Origin: Dromiciops gliroides
Lineage: Eukaryota; Chordata; Mammalia; Microbiotheria; Microbiotheriidae
Direction of reading: 5' to 3'
Length of the DNA stretch: 64,000 nucleotides
Assembly (NCBI RefSeq): GCF_019393635.1
Contig: NC_057866.1
Location: forward strand, 277,520,874 to 277,584,873
Under the pieces are notes generated by a model. The model saw nothing but the letters and a program-made list of their open reading frames with translations. It ran no database searches and was not told where the DNA came from. The translations under genes and the position numbers were made by a program. Positions within the stretch are counted from its first letter, which is position 1. Each line of letters starts with the position of its first letter. Shown here piece by piece: positions 57,801-64,000 of the stretch.

Positions 57801-60800
57801 ACTTATTCTCCTCTTGTCCAATGTGCTCCGTTCTCTTTCTGGATCACCTGTCCTAGACTCCTGCTTCATGGGCCGTTCCTCCAGCTGCCCAGCACAGGCT
57901 GCACAACAGACAGCATTTACCCAATTGGTTTTCCCCTGTGTGGATCACAGGTAGCTTTAGGGAGAAGAGAACTTTGAGTGATGAGGCTGGAAGCTGTATT
58001 ACGAGGGGTGGTGATTGACTACAATGTCAAAACTATGGTACCTACTCTGCTGGGCTATTGTGAAGAAAATTCTCTGTCAAGTTCAAGGTACTATATAAAA
58101 ATTATGATGAGCAGGATGCTCTCAGAAAAACCTGGAAAGACCCACATGAACTGAAGCAGAGAGAAATGTACTGTCTACAAAATAACAGCAATAGTGTAAG
58201 ATGATCTGCTGGGAAGCACGTGGTTATTTTCAGCAAGGCCATGATCCAATATAACTCTGAAGAACTTATGAAAATTGTAGTCCATTTACAGAGAAAGAAC
58301 TGATGGTATCTGAAAACAGACTGAAACACATTTTTTTTTGACAATTCCTTAATCTGAAGCTTTGTTTTTAAAATCTGTTTGTTCTCACAACCTAGATAAT
58401 GTAGAATTGTTTGAATTCTTGGGGTGGGGGTGGGAAGGGAGGGAGGAAGAGAAGTTGGGACACAAAGTTTTTTAAAAAAACAAAATTGATGTCAAAATTT
58501 GCTTTTACATGTAATTTGGAAAATAAAAGTTAAAAAAAAAAAAAGTCACCTAGCAGGTGAGCAAGGCAGAGAGACTGCAGGCATTTCCTTGCCCCAGAAG
58601 CCAGCACCAGAGCAAATACCCAGCACAGCCGGTCCTCTGCTAGGCTCACTGCCCCTCACATTCTCTCTCCCAGCTGCCCTGGTGCCCAGGCCTCTTCCTG
58701 CTTTTGAGGACAGGCAGGCGCCGTGGTTTTTGCCCTCGCTCACCCCAGACCTGACCTTCTAAGGTGGAAGCAGTGGTGGCAGAGGTGGTGGCGGTGGCAG
58801 CGGCCCCAGTGCCCTCTGTACTCAGGTGACTTTCAGCCTCAGTTTTCATTCGTTCATACTCTCTCATCCTAGCCAGTGCTTGGTCCAAGTGGATCACGGT
58901 GTTGCCTGCATGGGGAACAGACACACATTTAAAAGGGCCGCTTTTTTCCATACCAGACTTCTAAAAACGCTGCCTGAGCTCAAAAATGACATCCCTCAAG
59001 AGAGACAAAGGGGCAGCTGGGTAGCACAGTAGATAAAGCACCAGCCCTGGATTCAGGAGAACCTGAGCTCTGCCTCAGACACTTGACACTTACTAGCTGT
59101 GTGACCCTGGGCAAGTCACTTAACCCTCATTGCCCCACAAAAAATTTTTAAAAAGAGAGACAAATAAAACTGCGTGAAAGGAAACAGAAGACAGCAGAGG
59201 AGGGGGCAGCACTACTGGTGAGCCCTCAGTACAGCAGGCAGAGTCTGCCACCACCTAGTAACAATTGTGCCTGGGCCCTGGTGGCATGAGCGCTCTCGGG
59301 GGTTCCCAACACCAGGGCAGTCATGGGTCAGGTCTTGCCCACTCCTTCCTTTAAAAAGAGAGAGACGACCAAGGTACCATGGAAAAGGAGGAGATCCTGC
59401 TGGACACTGACCGTCATCAGAGCAGCCACATCGGTCAAGTGCTTGAAGGTTTGCCAAGTGGTCTATGTGTGATCACTCCTGACCCACACGACAAGCACCC
59501 TCATTTTGTAGAGTAGAAAAGAGCAAATGACTTGTCCAGCACCACACAGAGAGTAAATACGGGATTCAAACCCGGGTCTTCCTGACTTGAAGTCCTGCCC
59601 CTAGTGCCCATGCCAGACTGCTTCTGGAAGTGAGACCAGGGCTCAGAATGAGGCCTCTGAACCTGCTCAACACTGTGCCCACTACAGGGTAAAGCAGATG
59701 AGCAGCCAGACCCAAAGCTCATGTGGAAAATGTGAGGGGAACTGGGAAGGGTGGGGGGCTGAGCAGGGAGTCGGTAGGGCTCACTGACAGGATACTGGTA
59801 AGTGCCTAGCACCTGGCACAGCCTGTGAGAGGGGACCAGGTCAAGGGGCCTGAGGGGAAGAAAAAGATGCTGGTTTTGTTTGTGCCAAATCGGTGGGCTC
59901 TGGGCTTCCTGTCTCATCATCACTCTTCCAGAGACGCTCGTTAGTGAGCATTTCAGATTTCGAAGCACGCGAGCATCTCTTAGTAGTAGATCGTCACCAC
60001 CATCATCATATAGGTAGCAGTTAAACAGCACTGTGCTCTAACAGTTACAAATATTATCTCACTTGATCCTCTCAGGTGCTCTTGAGGCCCAGAGCAGGCG
60101 ATGAGCTCCCTCTCTCACCCTCCTCCCTCCAGATCTGAACCATCTCCCAGGCTGCTCAGTTCCGCCTCCACATGGGTCTTGTAGCTGTTGTTGGCCCGAC
60201 TCTCAGTTCAAAGCATTCCCTGTTCACATGCATTCATTTCTCAGCCTCTCCCTGCCTGGTTAGCTGAACAAGACCGGCCAACTCCAAACAGAAGCCTCCT
60301 AACAAGTCTGCAGAGTCCAGCGCCACAGGCGTCCACATTGGCCTGCTTCCTCTGGCATCTGAGCCCATCACGCCCTTGGCAGGAGCCCTTGGCATCCCGG
60401 CTGGTCACAGTGCTGACCTGAGTCCTCAACGAGCCCGCTGCTAAGGGGTTTCCCTGCCTCTTGTCCTCCCGTGTCCTATCCACGGTCCTCCCTGTGGTGG
60501 CCATGGTGATCGGTCACATCACTGCCTGCTCCAAAGGCTCCCTCCCACCTTCAGGACACATGCTCCTGGGCTGGGCCTGCGAAGCCCCTCCTGAGCTCCC
60601 TTTAGACCTCCCGGGGTTCTGCCCACCCTGACTACTTACAGCTCACTCACACCTTGGCACAGGTCACCTGCCCGGTCCTTTTCCCTAGACCATTCTCCTT
60701 CCTCATACCGCACCCCCCACCCCCACCCCCGCCTCCTCGAATTCTTGCAAAGCTCAGGTCAAATGGGACCGAGGTCGGGGGAGGGGGGGCTCCCTAATTA

Positions 60801-61538
60801 CCCATCTCCTTCCCTTGATGGGCAGGGAGTGCTTTGTGTCTGTATCCCAATCACCTGGACGAGTCACTGGCAGTCAGGAGGCACTTAACAAATGCTGACT
60901 GACTTCCTGTTCTCACATCAGAGCCTCTGAAAGCCACCCAGAAGCCAGTCTGGCTGTGGGCCTGAGGCCGGTCCCCAACACCCTCTGGACGTAAAGACAT
61001 CCAAGCTCTCTGGGAAAGCCAGCCTATTCAGCAGCGGAAAGGCAGAGTCCTACCTCGGGGCTGGCCACCGTCAGCTTTCCTTGATTTGTGTCGTGTAGAC
61101 AGGAGGCCCAGTGCCCCCGAGGAACTTGTGTTTCCCTAAGAACTGTGACCATCCCCCTGAACTGAGAGAGGCCTCCTATGCACGTGGAGTCTAGGCTGGG
61201 CTCAGGAGCAGACTGGCTAGGGCAAGTGTCTTCCCATCTCAGGGTCTTCTAGCAAGGGCACCTGACAGCGGAGAGACTGAGGGTCTGTGACTCTGACCCG
61301 GCCGATGGCCCGCCGTCAAACAAGCCTCCCCAGGCTTCGGGTGCCTTGGCTGCAAAATGAGGGGATCGACAAGATGGCCCCAAACCAGCAAACATCCTTG
61401 AGGCCTGGGCTACTTACCAAGATCATCGGTGGCAAAGGGCTCAAAATTAGAAGACGTAGACAAGGTGCTGGCGTTGTCAACATCATTTCGCTCGCCAATT
61501 TTACAGGTTTCTCTTTCAAAATTCTTCTCAAAAGTTTC
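42659..61538 (-). CDS. PCM1: PCM1, 3' part of gene (13 last coding exons)
   Basis: PCM1 is the large coiled-coil scaffold of centriolar satellites. It moves along microtubules, delivers centrosome and cilium proteins, and binds BBS4 and GABARAP through its C-terminal part (family knowledge). On the minus strand I joined thirteen exons: 61538-61418, 58905-58756, 56819-56683, 54383-54249, 49597-49400, 47554-47492, 47153-47009, 45642-45485, 44621-44534, 43875-43619, 43266-43174, 43012-42895 and 42684-42659. All introns begin GT and end AG, the phases fit, and the sum is 1,689 nt, giving 562 codons plus TGA. Diagnostic peptides are ASTLSTSSNFEPFATDDLG, CPRIDTQQLDRQIKAIMKEV, LSKAETQALTNYGSGEDENE and DEEDFVKVEDLPLKL. 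The N-terminal two thirds (most coiled coils) lie beyond position 64,000. I saw no frameshift or premature stop, so the gene looks functional. Confidence 0.95.
42685..42894 (-). other. PCM1: Last PCM1 intron, open in frame (exitron-like)
   Basis: The intron starts GTGAGA and ends TTTTTCAG and is 210 bp. It contains no stop in the frame of the flanking exons, so retention adds 70 residues starting GERGSLPCVLG and ending SCLCFS before EAVAARSV. It is GC-rich. Splicing is favoured because the spliced product reproduces the mammalian C-terminus. Retention is possible but unproven. Confidence 0.7.
42895..43012 (-). CDS. PCM1: PCM1 penultimate coding exon
   Basis: The 118-bp exon has acceptor CCAAAG and donor GTGAGA. 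It encodes ADLMKKMAAEEQSNHLSEEI, LTVTHTEELAGDPQTLKEP and one extra base. The donor was placed so that the final residues match the mammalian C-terminus. The reading frame stays open beyond it through the last intron. Confidence 0.92.
43174..43266 (-). CDS. PCM1: PCM1 exon with LIR (GABARAP-binding) motif
   Basis: The 93-bp exon (31 codons) is phase 0 at both ends, with acceptor AAGCAG and donor GTAGGT. It encodes EAGSGHLSQK, SDEEDFVKVE and DLPLKLTIYSE. The acidic SDEED followed by the core F-V-K-V matches the LC3-interacting motif through which PCM1 binds GABARAP (established for human PCM1). Because the exon is symmetric, its skipping would remove the motif without a frameshift. Confidence 0.94.
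43619..43875 (-). CDS. PCM1: PCM1 exon, proline-rich and ESPVLVNDY
   Basis: The 257-bp exon has acceptor TGACAG and donor GTAGGT. It encodes GDHGDSPAMPGYLNVLDSEQ, a Pro/Ser-rich disordered segment (GPPPLESTVTPGGPSEEP) and the conserved end SETPESSVAGSPDTESPVLV plus NDY. Intron placement after NDY is supported by the next exon starting EAGSG. Confidence 0.94.
44534..44621 (-). CDS. PCM1: PCM1 exon, VLQNEFEKSMEKEG
   Basis: The 88-bp exon has acceptor TCGTAG and donor GTGAGG, and ends in phase 1. It encodes VLQNEFEKSMEKEGLLCERE followed by PANGQSSHK. It aligns with the variable Lys/Glu-rich part of PCM1 just before the conserved YLN-L segment. Confidence 0.88.
45485..45642 (-). CDS. PCM1: PCM1 exon, NYGSGEDENEDEE
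   Basis: The 158-bp exon has acceptor GTGCAG. The peptide starts with the split Asn, then LSKAETQALTNYGSGEDENE and an acidic run ending in NNEATEENDQDQ. The donor is GTACTA, a poor match to the consensus, and it was chosen because the next exon then continues with VLQNEF as in other mammals. Reading past the donor gives VLEERGAIAADDQ before a stop, which may occur if the weak donor fails. Confidence 0.9.
45860..46020 (-). repeat. MIR-type SINE in PCM1 intron
   Basis: 'gaagggacttgctctccagt', 'cacacaggcatgatgtgaga' and 'tttgaacccagctccccaga' are MIR in reverse, so antisense MIR lies on the plus strand. Confidence 0.7.
46494..46647 (+). mobile_element. WSINE1-like SINE with TSD in PCM1 intron
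   Basis: The duplication 'agacttctccttc' is at 46481-46493 and 46648-46660. The tail is an A run of 18, so it is young. It is antisense to PCM1. Confidence 0.94.
47009..47153 (-). CDS. PCM1: PCM1 acidic exon
   Basis: The 145-bp exon has acceptor GGCTAG and donor GTAAGT. It encodes DKDETETVKPAPLPPSEVYN, then RSDVSDQEEDEDSEGCPVSI, a Ser/Asp/Glu-rich stretch typical of casein-kinase-type phosphorylation regions (inference). It leaves one base, which forms Asn with the next exon. Confidence 0.94.
47492..47554 (-). CDS. PCM1: PCM1 microexon-sized exon (21 codons)
   Basis: The 63-bp exon encodes AKRILEGDLGSPAGEIDDED plus K. The acceptor is TATAG and the donor is GTATGT. It is in phase 0 at both ends, so skipping it would keep the frame. 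It starts the acidic region. Confidence 0.92.
47995..48201. repeat. Tandem duplication of about 100 bp with (CCCT)n
   Basis: Unit 1 begins at 47995 and unit 2 at 48096. Both start 'gtcagtcactttttcatctg', contain a CCCT-rich run and end 'cctgaagtatcccagaagc'. They differ at a few bases and by two CCCT units. It lies in a PCM1 intron, at the edge of a MIR remnant. Confidence 0.9.
49400..49597 (-). CDS. PCM1: PCM1 exon, DSLAKFAGRKLKD block
   Basis: The 198-bp exon (66 codons, phase 0 at both ends) has acceptor TCCCAG and donor GTGAAT. It encodes DSLAKFAGRKLKDCGEDLL, VEISEVLFNELAFFKLMQDL and a basic segment VKQRCKRKMEAAGVMPSYAK. It closes the long conserved helical stretch, and acidic, probably disordered sequence follows. 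Confidence 0.95.
51688..53640 (-). mobile_element. L2 LINE in PCM1 intron (sense to gene)
   Basis: The 3' end 'ggcaccgtgctcagtgctgg' is near 51705. The minus frame reads LVQAPIISHLDCCSGCWGVC near 51990, equal to the L2 'LVQALITSCLDYCNSLLVGL' motif. 'tccgggacagagccctgagg' (52350) and the 5' ORF part reach about 53640. An (AC)n run (51777-51840) sits in its 3' end. Confidence 0.75.
51777..51840. repeat. (AC)n microsatellite
   Basis: 64 bases, one C interruption near 51790. Confidence 0.97.
54249..54383 (-). CDS. PCM1: PCM1 exon, EHMDEVCSSQ block
   Basis: The 135-bp exon (45 codons) starts and ends in phase 0, with acceptor CTGTAG and donor GTGAGA. The peptide begins EHMDEVCSSQLLTSVRRMVL and ends FFHKQLGSILQ. 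It is nearly identical to the eutherian protein as I recall it and belongs to the conserved helical C-terminal domain. Confidence 0.95.
54956..55084 (+). mobile_element. WSINE1-like SINE in PCM1 intron, shortened
   Basis: Lacks 'ggatTCAGGAGGACC' and 'ttactagct' parts of the CORE. The tail is C-rich, then A-rich. The duplication is unclear. Confidence 0.85.
56064..56213 (+). mobile_element. WSINE1-like SINE with TSD in PCM1 intron
   Basis: The duplication 'acaaacactagctg' is at 56050-56063 and 56214-56227. Confidence 0.93.
56683..56819 (-). CDS. PCM1: PCM1 exon, IKAIMKEVIPFLK core
   Basis: The 137-bp exon has acceptor CAAACAG and donor GTAGGG. It completes a Glu codon from the previous exon and ends on a whole codon. 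It encodes SPKIEPRSAQQALSEVAAV followed by the very conserved block CPRIDTQQLDRQIKAIMKEV and IPFLK, the start of a predicted helical region that continues through the next two exons. Confidence 0.95.
56930..57262 (+). mobile_element. L2 3' end in PCM1 intron
   Basis: 'ctagactactgccagagcct', 'cctcactggtctccctgtct' and the tail 'gagtgcttaataaatgcatg' show the L2 end on the plus strand. Confidence 0.75.
57480..57786 (+). mobile_element. L2 3' tail split by SINE
   Basis: 'gtaaggggcttgggggcaag' before the SINE and 'actgggattcccaacactgc', 'gagcatgataagcac' after it make one L2 tail. Confidence 0.6.
57584..57729 (+). mobile_element. WSINE1-like SINE with TSD in PCM1 intron
   Basis: The duplication 'agaagtgccttgc' is at 57571-57583 and 57730-57742. 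Confidence 0.93.
58098..58541 (+). mobile_element. L1-type 3' end in PCM1 intron
   Basis: Starts in the ORF2 tail ('gatgagcaggatgctctcag', 'aaaaacctggaaagaccc'), passes 'acagagaaagaactgatgg' and ends 'ggaaaataaaagttaaaa' plus A run. Its 3' UTR differs from the copies at 11-12 kb, so a second subfamily is present. Confidence 0.75.
58756..58905 (-). CDS. PCM1: PCM1 exon with Ala/Thr-rich tract
   Basis: The 150-bp exon has acceptor TGCAG and donor GTCAGG, a weaker donor than its neighbours. It encodes the conserved helix NTVIHLDQALARMREYERMK, then TEAESHLSTE and a low-complexity tract AAATATTSATTAST made from imperfect GCC/ACC codon repeats. The helix is strongly conserved. From memory of mammalian PCM1, the tract does not look conserved, which suggests slippage or a lineage-specific exon end. 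It ends in phase 1. Confidence 0.9.
59010..59152 (+). mobile_element. WSINE1-like SINE with TSD in PCM1 intron
   Basis: The duplication 'aagagagacaaa' is at 58998-59009 and 59153-59164. Confidence 0.91.
59500..59640 (-). repeat. MIR-type SINE in PCM1 intron
   Basis: 'gcaaatgacttgtccagcac', 'gattcaaacccgggtcttcc' and 'gccctagtgcccatgcc'-like end are MIR in reverse. Confidence 0.7.
60190..60905 (+). mobile_element. L2-like 3' region in PCM1 intron
   Basis: 'ctgaacaagaccggcc' through 'aaagctcaggtcaaatggga', 'gggcagggagtgctttgtgt' and 'ggaggcacttaacaaatgct' follow the L2 3' order. The left part is weaker. Confidence 0.55.
61418..61538 (-). CDS. PCM1: PCM1 exon (first in window)
   Basis: The 121-bp exon has acceptor TTAG before GAAACTTTT and donor GTAAGT after GATCTTG. 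It starts in phase 0 and leaves one base (G), which completes a Gly codon in the next exon. The peptide runs from ETFEKNFERETC to FEPFATDDL. The Ser/Thr run STLSTSSNFEPF is characteristic of PCM1. No further exon was recognised between 61,539 and the right edge. Confidence 0.93.
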
Positions 61539-61864
61539 CTAAGATGCAAAATAAAGACACAATGTTCTGATCTGCAGAGGAAGACAAGAGTTAACATTCC
61601 GTAACCAGCCCACAGACACCACGTCTAGAATCTGGCTCGGCAGTCTGCACCGCCCCCCACAAACCCTTCTAAAAGCACCAGAATCTACTCCGACAGAAAC
61701 GCAGTCTTGTCTCACAGAGGACATGGAAGGACCACCTCCTGCAAAGAGGATTTCAGGTCAGAGCGAGCAGGGCAGGAGAAGACATTTATAGACCATCTCA
61801 GGCAGGCTTGGAGGTAACGCGTGGTGTAGTTTTAAAGGACCTGAAGGATTACTCAAATCCAATC

Positions 61865-62085
61865 TACGAGCACCTGCTAAGCACAGGGTACAAATAAAGC
61901 AAACCAAGGGTCCCTGCCCTCAACGAGCTCCCAGTCTTATGGGGAAGACAGGACCAACTGGAGAGTGAGTGGGTACAGGGCAGTCACCTATGGAAAGTCA
62001 GGACTTAGCTGGGACTTGAAGGAGGCCAGGAGGCGGAAACGAGAAAGGAGGGCATGCCAACCATGGGAAGACCAGCGAAAAAGCT
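61865..62085 (-). mobile_element. L2 3' end in PCM1 intron
   Basis: 'tgctaagcacagggtacaaa', 'cctgccctcaacgagctccc' and 'agctgggacttgaaggaggc' are L2 3' in reverse. Confidence 0.7.
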
Positions 62086-62089
62086 CGGA

Positions 62090-62310
62090 GTGCCTTACGG
62101 GAAGAAGATCTGAGTTCAAAACTGGTCTCAGCCACGTACTAGCTGTGTGACCCTGGTCAAGTTGCTTCATGCTATCTGTCTATTTCCTCATCAATAAAAT
62201 GGGCTGGAGAAGGGAAGGAAACGGCAAACCACTCCAGTGTCTGCCAAGAAAACCCCAGTGGGGTCAGGAAGAGCTGGACACAACTGCAAGTGACGAAACA
62301 ACAGTAATAA
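62090..62310 (+). mobile_element. MIR-headed SINE with RTE tail
   Basis: Head region 'agttcaaaactggtctcagc', 'tagctgtgtgaccctggtca' then 'aaatgggctggagaaggga', 'ggcaaaccactccagtgtct', 'aaaaccccagtggggtcagg' and 'agctggacacaactgcaagt'. The last part is the 3' tail shared with RTE LINEs, which would mobilise it. Confidence 0.75.
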
Positions 62311-62319
62311 CACACGTTG

Positions 62320-64000
62320 GGCAAGTCACTCCTCAGTGCTCTAGGCCAGGGGCGTCAAAACCTGTCCCCACAACCCTCCCAAGTGCTGCTGAATCCGATC
62401 CGAGTGCCGAGAGAGTACTGCGGGAGGGAGGGCTTGGAGGCTGCAGCAAGGGTGAAGGATGGGTTTAAGAAGGATGAGGCAGAGGGAAAGAGAAAATGAC
62501 AGATGATGATTGGACCGTGACATCCAGAGCTGTGATACCCATCAGGATGACCAGAGATGACCCCAGTATTGGGGGTAATTGGGGTAAACTGGTTTGCCCA
62601 GGGTCACGCAGCTGACGATAGCTGGTAAAAACAGGGTGCCCAAATCAATCCTTCTTTTCCTGACCACTGTGTGTCCCACTCTCCGCCCTAAGACCCTCAG
62701 CTGCTTGAGAAACACATCCTAAGCTCGGTTTTCTCCACATGTTCAGCAGTGACCACGCTTTCCCCATGAGAACGTAACCTGCAGTCAGAGAGCCAGCAGG
62801 TCTCTGAAGACAGAACGATGACTTTAGGAACAGTAATACTGCTCGGTATTGGGAGTGCTTCTCTGCTAATGGAGACAGCCAGGCTTCAAGTAAACAACAC
62901 CAGAGGTTAAGATCTGCCTCCAATATACATTTGCTGGAGATGGACGACCCCTTAGGAGAGGCACTCAATGCCCGGCTCTGGGCGGATCTCATTAAATCCC
63001 AGAATATTCTGCCCCAAGTTACTCAAGCCGATGAATTTGCAGGCCAGGGCCAAAAAAGAGAACAGGTATGGCGGTCATCACCAGAAACTCTCGGCACCAC
63101 TTGCTCAATGCTGCCGTCTGGCACCGTCTCTTGCTTTTCTTTTTCTCTGGGGTCCGCTGGTCTGTCAGGGCCTACCCCAGAGACACACCCTCAGCGGATG
63201 GGCCTACGGCTGCATCTGAGGCTGAACTCCAGGCATTAGCTTTTCCCTGATGGACGGTTATGGGGATTTTTAAAAAGCTATCCCGGAATTCTCCACCACC
63301 TCTCTTGGCCACTTCACCAGTTCCCTTGGGTTCCATCATTGTGTCTAGGATGAAGCCCAGATGTCTCTCTAGCCCGAACCTCTCCCTCGGGCTTCAGGGC
63401 CGCCTCAGCAAGAGCATACTTTTTGGACATTTCAGGCCATCTGACAGACACCAAGAGATCCGGCCAAACTGACCTCTGTTTCTCTGATACTCTATCTCCT
63501 CTCTGTTTTTGCACTAGCTGCCCCCTGGACAGATCTCATCGAGTTCTGCCCTTCCTTGGAGATGCCGCTGACGCACCACCTTCTACAATCTATTCCTATC
63601 CCTCCCTAAATGCTTGTCCCTTCCTGGATCTCTTGATGTCTGACAAGTGCACATGAGAGCTTGTTCAAGGCGGGTCCTTGGGGCTACTCTCTTGCTTTTG
63701 AAAACGCATGCACTGCATGTTAGGAAAGCTCGATGAGGTAAATGGCCAAGGGGGCACAAGAAGGCCACGTGTGCTGCAGCTATGACTCCTGCAGACACCC
63801 CTCCATGCCAGAGTCTACCGTCTCCCAGCAGCCAGTGCCACTGGAGCAGGCCTCTAAGGCTGCATTCCTGAGCCAAAAGAGTTTTTTGGGATCCACAAAC
63901 CATAAACCCAGTGGAACCGTGCAGACAACTGTGGGAACACAAAGGGGAGCTCAGCCATGGAGATCACGGTGGGCCTCTGCCTGCCCGGTTCTTACACCCC
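62320..64000. other. PCM1 intron, nothing else recognised
   Basis: Upstream of the first exon in the window I found no other PCM1 exon. Open frames here (for example minus 62992-62645) do not resemble PCM1 or other known proteins. Confidence 0.55.

Noticed and set aside
1..64000. CRISPR arrays, operons, bacterial promoters, tRNA or rRNA genes
   Set aside because: None seen. Repeats are dispersed SINE and LINE copies, and the tRNA-like heads belong to SINEs.

Overview
This is vertebrate, almost certainly marsupial, nuclear DNA. About 26 copies of one MIR-type (CORE) SINE share the head 'ggggcagctaggtggcgcag', a young short SINE of the WSINE1/WALLSI type. Most sit between perfect 10-17 bp target-site duplications. 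Together with marsupial-type L1, RTE, L2 and L3/CR1 retrotransposon pieces, they point to an australidelphian (Australian-lineage) marsupial. The species cannot be fixed from the window alone.

Layout. 1-14 kb is AT-rich and built from nested transposable elements: degenerate L1, hAT-like pieces, a largely complete RTE on the minus strand (about 5.85-8.8 kb), a solo LTR, and an L1 interrupted by another L1. 14-18 kb is mostly unrecognised GC-richer DNA with MIR and L2 pieces. 18.5-22 kb is a minus-strand L1 interrupted by an L1 3' end, a SINE and a 512-bp solo LTR. 22-30 kb is dominated by L2 and L3/CR1, including a nearly full-length L2 (25.8-29.2 kb). 30-35.6 kb is L1 again. 36-42.4 kb holds L2 copies plus GC- and CpG-rich DNA with no recognisable gene.

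The one recognisable protein-coding gene is PCM1 (pericentriolar material 1, the centriolar-satellite scaffold), on the minus strand. Its last thirteen coding exons lie between 61,538 and 42,659, with a poly(A) signal at 42,392. The gene enters from beyond the right edge. Every intron has GT-AG ends and all phases agree. Spliced, the exons give a continuous C-terminal 562 codons, including the conserved stretch around IKAIMKEVIPFLK and the GABARAP-binding LIR core FVKV.

The most interesting observation is the last PCM1 intron. It is 210 bp long (exactly 70 codons), has no in-frame stop, and joins both flanking exons in the same frame, so retaining it would insert 70 residues just before the conserved C-terminus. 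Other points of interest are two solo LTRs with matching ends, several layered insertions with intact target-site duplications, a pair of inverted SINEs 60 bp apart, and a recent tandem duplication in a PCM1 intron. No operon, CRISPR array, tRNA or rRNA gene, or second host gene is supported.
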